A stretch of DNA of 64,000 nucleotides from Ostreococcus lucimarinus CCE9901 (lineage: Eukaryota > Chlorophyta > Mamiellophyceae > Mamiellales > Bathycoccaceae): positions 254,001 through 318,000 of the forward strand of contig NC_009366.1 in NCBI RefSeq assembly GCF_000092065.1, written 5' to 3'. The position numbers and the translations under genes are program-made. Under the pieces are notes generated by a model, which was given only the letters and a program-made list of their open reading frames with translations, was not told the DNA's origin and did not search any database. Positions 27,877-35,469 of this stretch are shown piece after piece (the stretch's first letter is position 1; each line of letters begins with the position of its first letter).

Positions 27877-28780
27877 TCACATGGCGGCGAAGAGCGTGGC
27901 GCCGAGTCGGGCGACGCCCATGGTGAAGTGCTTCGTGAACTCGGCAGCCTTGAAGGCGGCGGCGTGCTTACGCATCATGTAAAGGTTCATCAAGTTGTCC
28001 ACGGCGTGGAACTTGGCCACGGTGCCGAGAGATTCCTCGGGAAGGATGGTGAACATCTTCATTGTGCCCATCCAGCGAAGAAAGCCGATGGTGGCGGTCC
28101 AGTGGATTGCGATATAATCGGTGGCTTTGATCTTGGACGAGAACCAGCCCGCGACGGTGGCGTCGCCGAAGTGAAGCATGAGCATGTAGTACAACTCCAT
28201 AAGCAAAGAGGCGGCGATGATCTTTTGCTTGACAGTCTTGGAATCCGTGATAAAGTTGCGCATCGGAGTAAGACGCGTCGTACCGCGTTGCGACTCGGCG
28301 AGCAAGATAAACGTGAGCAAGCCCACCTTGGATCCCATCGCGAGCTCCTTGGTCACTTGAAGACCACCGATGCGCGACTTGGCGCCGTGGCACGACATAA
28401 CGGTGATGCGAGAGAAGCATCCGATCATCTGCGCGAATGTGAATCGGTGCAGCGTCGGCTCGGATTGCGTCCTCGCGACGTACACGAGGGCGACCATGGA
28501 CGTTAAGAGCATGATTCCGGTCGCGTGCATCATAAAGTCAGAGATAACGGTGCTCTTAAGACCGTAGTACTTCATCATCGGCTGCGCGAACGCTGTGGCA
28601 TTTAAAATCGCGTATACTCCGTCAGTTCACACCGCGCAACGGTAATTCAGTCAATTCTCCGAACGCATTCGCGCGGTCCGTCGACGCACTCGGAAGTTCG
28701 GGCATGAACTGCAGCCCGTAGCCGAAGCCCGTGGCGGCGGTGAATAACAGGGCGTTTTTTTGTGAAATCATAGTGGCCAT
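27877..28780 (-). CDS. Spliced multi-pass membrane protein of unknown function
   Basis: Two exons on the minus strand: 28780-28633 (ATG at 28780) and 28592-27877, joined across a 40-nt intron, giving 287 aa. The first exon encodes LLFTAATGFGYGLQFMPELP, and the join reads LPLRAFAQPMMKYYGLKS without a break. Four or five hydrophobic segments follow (FMMHATGIMLLTSMVALVYV, KVGLLTFILLA, IIAASLLMELYYMLML, AIHWTATIGFLRW). Many Met and near-absence of acidic residues in the loops are notable. I do not recognise the family. The second exon alone would start at an internal Met, which would drop the N-terminal segment. The gene sits between FTO and CAO on the same strand. Confidence 0.75.
28593..28632 (-). 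other. 40-nt spliceosomal intron
   Basis: Starts GTGTGA and ends CCACAG. The branch-like AACTGACGG sits only 6 nt into the intron. Splicing it keeps one frame across both exons; retaining it gives an immediate TGA. Confidence 0.8.
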
Positions 28781-29024
28781 CGCGCGAGTTCGTGAGCGTT
28801 TGACGCGCAAAGTTGTGAAGAGTTCGTAATTCGTTTCTCCCGCCAAAAACGTCGCTTCGATCGAATCTGAGCGCGGGGTGGGATGGATCTGCGCGAACCC
28901 AGAGGGCGAGCGAAGAGGGAGAAGAGAGAGGTTGCCTTGGCGCTGGCGCTGGTGGTAAATGAAATAGTTTACAATGTTGTGGTGATGGGTGGTGTGTGAA
29001 ACGGTAAGAGCCGGTCGAGCGCGT

Positions 29025-30248
29025 TTACTCGATGGCGCAACCGTCGGCGTCTTTCCCGTCGATAACGTTGCGCCACCGGCGATAATGTAAACCGAGCTTA
29101 TCATAAGCTACGGGATGGGCCCAAACTCGGGCACCACGCTGCATGCGGTCTTGTTGACCCGTGACTAGACGTAAATCCTCGCCGAGAACTTGGTTCGCCA
29201 TCTCGGTCCAGATGTATTCGATGCCCGGGACGTATTGGGCCCACGAGGCAAAATCGAGGGACATACGGTAGAGCAAACGCGTGTGACCTGGAGTGCTAGG
29301 CAAGCACACGTGGAGCTGATGCAAGTGCTTCTCGCACTCCAACGCGCTGACACCTTCCTTAAACTGCGCACCCTTACCCACTGCGCCCGCTTGCGCCAAG
29401 CCAATGTGGCTGTCAACCATGCACGGCGCCAAAAACTTCATGTCGATGGGGTACGGTTTCCAGCTCCCTTCGCTGCGACCGTTGGCGAGAAAGTTACCCA
29501 TATCGTGCCACCCGTCGCCGTCTTTTCTTAATTTGCGAGACGCAAACTTGACCATGTTTGGCACGCCCCAACCCTTGGCAAAGGTGCCGGTGTGCGTAAA
29601 CGGCGCGTGCGCCAAATCGAGCAAGTTCTCCATCAACAACCCGTGTTCGACGGGAACGTCCTCGATGATGAGTTCTGCGTGAATGGTGTACCCTTCTGGC
29701 GCCGCAAAGTGCGACGGAAGCTCCTCCGTGGGTCCACAATTCATCGAAGGCCACACCATGACGAGCCCGTCCCTCGTCCCCGTCGCCAGCATCGTACGCG
29801 GACTCTTCTTACTCTCGCATTCGTACTGCCCTTCCGCAACCTTGCGCACCACCCACGTCTCATCTAGCAAAACAACCTCGACTTCTTCGTCGATTTCCTT
29901 AAACTTGCTCTCAAACATCACCGGATACCAAAACTCCCGAATCTTACTCTCCTCCCGCGGCGTCTCCAACGAGCTCTCGTCGCAAAACACCCGACGCATC
30001 CCCGGTCGCACCTTTCGACTCACCGCCGCCGCGCTCGTCGCGACGCTCTCCACTTCCGTCTTCACCACGAATCTCTCATCCGCGACGACGCGCGTATCGT
30101 TCGAATCCGTCACCGCTCGCGTCCGCGTCGTCCTCGCCGTCGATCGCGTCCGTACCTTCCCGTCGTCTCTCCCTCGCCCGACCCTCTCTCTTCGCGCCCT
30201 TTCTCCCGCGCGCGCGCCCGTCGACGTCGGCGCTCGCATCGCGCGCAT
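29025..30248 (-). CDS. CAO2: Chlorophyllide a oxygenase homologue lacking the Rieske motif (CAO2 type)
   Basis: 407 aa from ATG 30248 (alternative 30239); the frame extends to a GTG at 30293. N-terminal 60 residues are plastid-transit-like. The catalytic half matches CAO: EFWYPVMF, TWVVRKVAEGQ, TMLATGTRDGLVMVWPS, then the mononuclear iron site ENLLDLAHAPFTHTGTF (Asp and two His) and KFLAPCMVDSHIGL. Between AEGQYECES and TMLATG the roughly 40 residues that carry the Rieske CxH...CxxH in ordinary CAO are missing. In Micromonas, chlorophyll b synthesis is reported to need two CAO proteins, one keeping the Rieske cluster and the other the mononuclear iron. This looks like the second kind. A Rieske-bearing partner is not in the window. 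Confidence 0.88.
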   Translation of the reverse strand: MRAMRAPTSTGARAGERARRERVGRGRDDGKVRTRSTARTTRTRAVTDSNDTRVVADERFVVKTEVESVATSAAAVSRKVRPGMRRVFCDESSLETPREESKIREFWYPVMFESKFKEIDEEVEVVLLDETWVVRKVAEGQYECESKKSPRTMLATGTRDGLVMVWPSMNCGPTEELPSHFAAPEGYTIHAELIIEDVPVEHGLLMENLLDLAHAPFTHTGTFAKGWGVPNMVKFASRKLRKDGDGWHDMGNFLANGRSEGSWKPYPIDMKFLAPCMVDSHIGLAQAGAVGKGAQFKEGVSALECEKHLHQLHVCLPSTPGHTRLLYRMSLDFASWAQYVPGIEYIWTEMANQVLGEDLRLVTGQQDRMQRGARVWAHPVAYDKLGLHYRRWRNVIDGKDADGCAIE

Positions 30249-30586
30249 CTTCACCGTCCCTCGTCCCCGTTCGCTCGTCCGCGCGCGTCGCACGACGCGA
30301 ATGCGTTCGCTCGATTCGTTTGGATACGCTATCCACGATCGCGACGCGCGCGACGCGAAACGCGCGCGCGCGTCGCGTCGTCGCGCGTCGCGCGTCGGCT
30401 ATCCCGAGCGGAGGCGTCTTCGGGCGACCGCGCGTCGACCGGGCGCGCGCGCGGGCGTGCGCGACGGCGTGTGACGCGGCGCGCGCGCGCGTATCCCGGT
30501 ATCCCGGTTGGCGCGCTGCGCTGGCGCCGCGCGAGGTGTGATTTCGTGCATTTTTGGATTTTTGATTTCGCATCCGTCCGTCTGCG
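30249..30586. other. Intergenic region upstream of CAO2 (338 bp)
   Basis: CG-rich and low complexity. Contains a short direct repeat (TATCCCGG twice at 30492-30507). An AT-rich stretch near 30550-30572 next to the phosphatase stop may be that gene's 3' end. No gene is supported. Confidence 0.6.
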
Positions 30587-31591
30587 CTACGCCGCGGTCG
30601 ACGACGAGGAATAATTAATCGCGCTGTCGCCGACGGCGTAATCGCCGCGAAGATCAGTCGGGGCGATCGAACCGTCGCGAGGGGGCACGGTCAGGTCGAC
30701 GCATCGAACCTGCCCGAGCTCGAACGGGTAGTCGAGGTGGTGGCGGGAGAGGTCGGTGCCGTTCAACGCGGCGGCGAAGACGCTGAGGGTGTCCTGATGG
30801 GAGACGATGATGATGTCTTCGCCGTAATACGTGGCTTCGAGACGCGTGAACGCCTCGAGGGCGCGTCGATAAATGTCTAAGCACGACTCCACGCTCGCCG
30901 ACGGTTGCAACGAACTCGGCACCGGAGGCGGCGTCGAGGAGGGGTCGTCGAAATCGTTCTTCCAAACGTCAACCCACGCCTCTTGCGAGCCGAAATCCAA
31001 CGCACCCATCTTTCTCGGATCTAATAACCCGCTAAACTCGGTGCGCATCTGCGAAAACAACAGCCCGATCTCTTCCCTGAGCACCAACGCGCTTTGAAAC
31101 GACCGCTGAAAATTCGACGTGTACAACCACGCCGGCGCGCCGTCGAAATCCCTTAAAATAGTCTTCGCCGCCTCTTGCATCTGCGCTCGGCCTCTCGCCG
31201 TCAGCCCGAACGTGGTGTCGTACTTGAAGCTCGGGTTACTCAAAATCATCCCCCCGTTCCGCACGTCCAGCACCGATTCTCCGTGCCTCACGAAGAAGTA
31301 TCTGTTGTGGAGCCGACTCGGTAAATCTATGAACGCCCGCGCCGGCGCCGCGCCGATCTCGCCCGCCCCGACCGCGCCCACGAGCGCGATCCCTCTCCCC
31401 AGCGCTCCTCGCCTGCTCACGCCGTCCTCGCGCGTCGTCGCGCCGCTTCGCGCCCCCTCGCCGTCTCGCGATGTCCCGCGCGCGCGCGCGCGTCGACGTC
31501 CATCCGCGCGTCCTCGCGACGTCTTTCGCGCGCGTCGCGGCGTCGACGGACGCGCGATCGTCGGAGACGAGTTCGCACGCGCGCACGGCAT
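30587..31591 (-). CDS. Histidine phosphatase with thylakoid-lumen type targeting
   Basis: 334 aa from ATG 31591; the upstream frame starts at a GTG and is rejected. The N-terminus has an Arg/Ser/Thr transit region (1-55), then SRRGALGRGIALVGAVGAGE and APARAF, i.e. twin Arg, hydrophobic core and an Ala-x-Ala site: Tat-type lumen targeting. Catalytic core: YFFVRHGESVLDVRN (phospho-His), LYTSNFQRSFQSALVL (second Arg), and IIIVSHQDTLSVFAAALNG (second His). Downstream segments (DLSRHHLDYPFELGQVRCVD) are conserved-looking. The substrate is unknown. The gene is divergent from EBP2, with the shared 14-mer in the gap. Confidence 0.82.
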   Translation of the reverse strand: MPCARANSSPTIARPSTPRRARKTSRGRADGRRRARARGTSRDGEGARSGATTREDGVSRRGALGRGIALVGAVGAGEIGAAPARAFIDLPSRLHNRYFFVRHGESVLDVRNGGMILSNPSFKYDTTFGLTARGRAQMQEAAKTILRDFDGAPAWLYTSNFQRSFQSALVLREEIGLLFSQMRTEFSGLLDPRKMGALDFGSQEAWVDVWKNDFDDPSSTPPPVPSSLQPSASVESCLDIYRRALEAFTRLEATYYGEDIIIVSHQDTLSVFAAALNGTDLSRHHLDYPFELGQVRCVDLTVPPRDGSIAPTDLRGDYAVGDSAINYSSSSTAA

Positions 31592-31716
31592 CGCGCGCGT
31601 CGACGCGTGACGCCCGTCGTCGCCGTTCGCGCGCGCATCGTGCGCCGACACGCGCCAGCCATCGCAACCGTCACGAGGTCCGAGTTTAGCGCTACATGCC
31701 GAGTCTCGCACCGTCG

Positions 31717-31730
31717 TATGGGTAAACAGT
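31717..31730 (-). promoter_or_regulatory. Shared 14-mer promoter motif, copy 2
   Basis: ACTGTTTACCCATA on the minus strand, 42 bp upstream of the EBP2 ATG. On the minus strand it continues CGACGGT...GACTC, which is similar to the copy at 44725. The function is inferred. Confidence 0.6.
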
Positions 31731-31772
31731 CGGAACCGTCGGACGGCGGCGCGTCGACGGCACACGGCGACG

Positions 31773-33246
31773 ATGCGCGCGCGACGACGACGCGACGGCG
31801 ACGACGGCGACGACGAGGACGCGCGCGATGATGACGTCGATCGCGACGACGACGACGACGCGTCGACCGACGACGACGACGACGGCGAACGCGGGATGGA
31901 TTCGGACGACGAACTCGAGCGCGAGATGGCGGCGCTGGAATCGGTGAAACGCGAGCGCGCGGGCGCGCGGGACGGCGCGACGGCGAGGAAGAGTTACGCG
32001 AACAATGAAAAGGGGTTGGAGGCGAGCCTGGAAGGTGCGACGCGACGCGACGCGCGGCGGATGAGGGAAGGATGGGATGGGACGGGAACGGGACGGAGGC
32101 GCGCGCGGGGTTGTCGAGACCGAACGCGAAGACTGACGACGACGGTGATGGAACCGCGCGGTGCGGCGTAGATTTTAAATGGACGCATAAGGCGAAATGG
32201 ATCGATCACATGACGATCACGGGGACGAATGCGGAGCGCGTGGTGGATGTGAACGACGACTTGACGAGGGAAACGTTTTTTTACGAGCGAGCGTTGGAGA
32301 GCGCGAACGAGTGCGTGCGACGGTTGAAAGATCTCGGAGTTCCCGTGCGAAGACCGGATGATTACTACGCTGAAATGGTGAAGAGCGATGAGCACATGAA
32401 GCGCGTGCGAAGTGAGTTATTGTTCGAGCAACAACAGTTGGAGATTCGCGAGGAGCGCAGGAAAGCGCGCGAATCGAAAAAGTACGGTAAACAAGTGCAA
32501 GCCGAGAAGATCAAGCAACGAACGCTCGACAAGAAATCGCAAATTAAAAGTTTGGATAAGTGGAGGAAGCAGCGCCAGAAGAGTGGGTTCGCGGACGACG
32601 GCAAGGCGCCGTTCGAGGGCGCGGGTGGCGACGCCAAGCGCAAGCGCGAGGATCGGGATTCCAAATACGGCTTCGGTGGACGTAAAAAGGTACGTGCGAT
32701 GCTCTCGTCGAAACGCGCGCGAAGATGTTAGTATTTCCGTCAATTTTTCGTTTTTTTCTCATTTCGGTGGACCCTGGGGTGCTGCCCGCATCCCAGGATG
32801 TCAACGCGACGAGGCGTCGAAACTCCACGACGTATATCTCTACGTAAACACCGTATATAGACTCTTCGGTCGTAGGCTCTTCTCACGAAGACGCCTCCCG
32901 AAAGAGCAGGACCATATTCCATTGCCTAGGCGGGCGCGACGTCGTCGCAATTACGTCACGGGACAGACCATGGGCCTGTTATCACAGAGCCTCGCTCGCT
33001 CGCGTTCGCGTCCTCGGCGGAGAACTTTCTTCGCTCAAACATTCGACTGACGGCCGCGCTCATCATTTTTCATCATCGTAGACGGCGAAACGAAACGATA
33101 AATTCAGCGCGAACGACATGTCCGACTACAAGCCTTCTTCGTTCGATAAGGACATCAGAAGCGGCAAGACGGGCGGTTTATACGTCAAAGGTCGCGGCGG
33201 CGGTCGCGGCGGCGGTCGCGGCGGCGGTCGCGGCGGTCGTCGATGA
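31773..33246 (+). CDS. EBP2: rRNA-processing protein EBP2, three exons
   Basis: Exons 31773-32034, 32172-32689 and 33082-33246 give 314 aa. Exon 1 encodes the acidic N-terminus and ends NNEKGLEASLE. Joined to exon 2 it reads LEDFKWTHKAKWIDHMTITG, matching EBP2. Exon 2 carries the core: LTRETFFYERAL, RRPDDYYAEMVKSDEHM, KYGKQVQAEKIKQRTLDKK, KYGFGGRKK. Exon 3 gives NDKFSANDMSDYKPSSFDKD and ends in an RGG-type tail (GRGGGRGGGRGG) where other EBP2 proteins have a basic tail. EBP2 is a nucleolar factor needed for 27S pre-rRNA processing and 60S assembly. Without splicing the frame breaks twice and the C-terminus is lost. The gene is convergent with the DCC gene, 49 bp apart. Confidence 0.88.
32035..32171 (+). 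other. EBP2 intron 1 (137 nt)
   Basis: Starts GTGCGA, ends GCGTAG, branch-like GACTGACGA with its A 35 nt before the 3' end. The junction codon G|AT restores the EBP2 family sequence. Confidence 0.8.
32690..33081 (+). other. EBP2 intron 2, unusually long (392 nt)
   Basis: Starts GTACGT, ends TCGTAG, branch-like GACTGACGG at 33045-33053. Phase 0 on both sides. Contains a possible hairpin CCTGGG...CCCAGG at 32773-32797 and other short inverted pairs such as ACAG...CTGT around 32963-32980. No box C (RTGATGA) on the plus strand, so a C/D snoRNA is unlikely. Confidence 0.75.
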
Positions 33247-33295
33247 CGAATCGTCCGTGTTAATATCCAAAACTAGACTAGAGAACCTACCACCC

Positions 33296-33813
33296 CTACG
33301 CGAGAAATCGATCGTCGTCTTCGTCGTCGCCGAATCGACACTCGTCCCTGCGTCCCAAGATCGAGTACCGATTATCCGCCACGCGATCGTACACCCAATC
33401 CCCCACCACCCGAGGCACCGCCCACATCGCCACTCGCGCCGCCCCCCCGAACGGCGCCCCCAACAAATCTCTCCCTATGCGCAGTATCGCCTCCGACTTC
33501 GCGTACGCCGTCCCGCTCGCCTCCACGTACACGATGCTGCTGATGTCGTCCGCGTCCCGTCCCGCCTCCACCAACAGCGCGCGCCCGACGGACGATTGCA
33601 GCGCGGCGAACCGCACCGACCCCCTCGCGCGGTCTCGATCGTGCCGCAGCGCGAAGTTCACCGCCCCGTTGCACAGATTGCACACGCCGTCGTACAGCAC
33701 GATTCCGCGGTCGTCGCTCGCGAACAGCGCGCGCGACCGCGGTTCGCTCGCGGCTCGCGTCGCGCACGCGCGTCGTCGCGCGCGCGTCGTCGCGGGCGCT
33801 CGACGCGTCGCCG

Positions 33814-33846
<33 letters not shown>

Positions 33847-33850
33847 GCAT
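33296..33850 (-). CDS. DCC-family thiol oxidoreductase-like protein (DUF393)
   Basis: 184 aa from ATG 33850; the very long upstream frame is the antisense of the flavin monooxygenase gene. After a poly-Thr, Arg-rich N-terminus (plastid or mitochondrial transit), the core begins IVLYDGVCNLCNGAVNFAL with the DxxCxxC motif that names the family, followed by VRFAALQSSVGRALL, IVYVEASGTAYAKSEAIL and VGDWVYDRVADNRYSILG. DCC proteins have a predicted thioredoxin-like fold; their substrates are mostly unknown. Its ATG lies only 23 bp from the first ATG of the divergent monooxygenase. Confidence 0.85.
33815..33846. repeat. (CGT)n tract encoding poly-Thr of the DCC protein
   Basis: About 10.7 copies. 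It is the reverse complement of the (ACG)n tract at 34030-34062, so together they form an inverted repeat with a 183-bp spacer across the divergent promoter. Confidence 0.9.
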
Positions 33851-33873
33851 CGCGTCACACACTGGCGCGCCGC

Positions 33874-34028
33874 ATGCGCGCCGCGCGGGTCGGGACGCGC
33901 GACGCGCGCGGGACGACGACGACGACGCGCGTCGGTGGCGTCGGTGGCGTCGTCGCGCGTCGCGCGCGTCGCGTCGCGGTCGCGATGCGCGCGGCGCGCG
34001 TGAAAGATGATGACGCCGACGCCGAACA

Positions 34029-34064
<36 letters not shown>

Positions 34065-35421
34065 ACGACGCGCGCGCGTCGCGATCGTCGGCGCGGGCGC
34101 CGCGGGACTGAGCGCGCTGCGCGCGATGCGACGCCAAGGTCACGACGCGCGCGCGTTCGAGGTTGCGGATTCGCTGGGAGGGACGTGGCGGTACGACGGC
34201 GACGAGGCGACGGCGTCGAAATCAAAGGCGCCGACGCCGATGTACGCGTCGTTGCGAACGAATCTGCCGCGAGAGGTGATGGGATTTCGAGAATTTCCGT
34301 TCGACGCGACGGGCGAGCGCGGTGGCGATATGCGACGGTTTTGCGGACGCGAGGAGGTGCGAAGGTATTTGCAGAGGTACGCGGAGACGTTTGGGCTCGA
34401 AAGATTCGTGGAGTACGACGCGCGGGTGACGTCGGTGGTGCGCGCGGTGCGGGAGAGCGCGGAAGAGGAGGCGCGGTGGTCGAGCGCTTGGGAAGTGGTG
34501 TGGAAGAGCGGAAAAGACGATGAGACGCGGCGGGAAATGTTCGACGCCGTAGTCGTCGCGAACGGGCACTACAACGAGCCACGAGTGCCGGAATTCGACG
34601 GTGCGCAGACGTGGCCGGGGGAACGAATGCACAGTCACGAGTACAGGATTCCCAATGACACACGCTTCGTCGGGAAGAAGGTGTTGCTCATAGGCGCGAT
34701 GGCGAGCGGAGAAGATATCTCGCGGGAAATCGCCGAAGTCGCTTCGACGGTGTACTTGTCGGCGCGCACGTGGCAAAATCCCGAATGGGCCAAATCCACC
34801 GAGGGCATCGGCGCCCGCGGGAATATTTTCCGTAAACCAAACGTGAAACGATTCGAGTCCGATGGTTCGGTGGTTTTCGAAGATGACACGGTTGCGGCAG
34901 ACTGCGACGTGTGCGTGTTTTGTACAGGTTACAAGTATCGTTTTGAATTTCTGCCGCAGGATTTGGTCTCGGTGGAAGATAACTACGTCGCGCCGTTGTA
35001 CGAGCATTGCATTTCGGTCAATGCACCGTCCATGTCGTTCGTCGGTTTGCCGTGGAAAGTCGTGCCATTTCCAATGTTCGAACTACAGAGTGAGTGGATA
35101 GCGCGCATGCTCTCCGGAGTCGTGCCGATGCCGACGCGTGAAGAGTGCGCTCGAGGTGCGGCTGAACTCGATGCGAAGCTCGAGCCTCACGGCGAAATTC
35201 CGCGAAGACACGCGCACATGTTCGGTGACGCGCAGTTCGCGTACAACGATCGCATCGCGAGCTTGGCTGGGGTGGAAGTGCACGCGAGCTGGCGAGCTCG
35301 AATGTACAAGGCGACCGGACAAAACAAGCGAGCGCATCCCGAAAAGTATCGCGACGCGAACATGCCGGACGCGGCCGAACTGGAGGAAGCGCGGCGCGAG
35401 TTTGAAACAATTGTATATTAG
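33874..35421 (+). CDS. Flavin-containing monooxygenase
   Basis: 515 aa from ATG 33874; ATG 33985 is an alternative and leaves a more usual promoter gap. N-terminal low-complexity transit-like region with eleven Thr, then the FAD-binding RVAIVGAGAAGLSALRAM, SLGGTWRYDGD, YASLRTNLPREVMGF, the FMO-identifying motif WPGERMHSHEY (FxGxxxHxxxY type) and the NADPH-binding GAMASGEDISRE. Later VCVFCTGYKYRF matches the ATG-containing helix region of the family. FMOs oxygenate nitrogen or sulfur in small molecules; plant relatives make auxin (YUCCA) or glucosinolates. The substrate here is unknown, but sequence features fit the animal/FMO GS-OX branch better than YUCCA. Confidence 0.9.
34030..34062 (+). 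repeat. (ACG)11 tract encoding poly-Thr of the monooxygenase
   Basis: Eleven perfect copies, in frame. Complementary to the tract at 33815-33846. Confidence 0.95.
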
Positions 35422-35469
35422 ATTGATTCTGTTGCTGCATTTTAAATATTGATGACCGGTAGAGTAGTT

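Noticed and set aside
32690-33081. Telomerase RNA, SRP RNA, U1-U6, or C/D snoRNA in the EBP2 intron
   Set aside because: No telomeric template (CTAAACCC), no SRP or snRNA signature sequences and no box C/D pair on the sense strand. Only a general possibility of a structured RNA remains.
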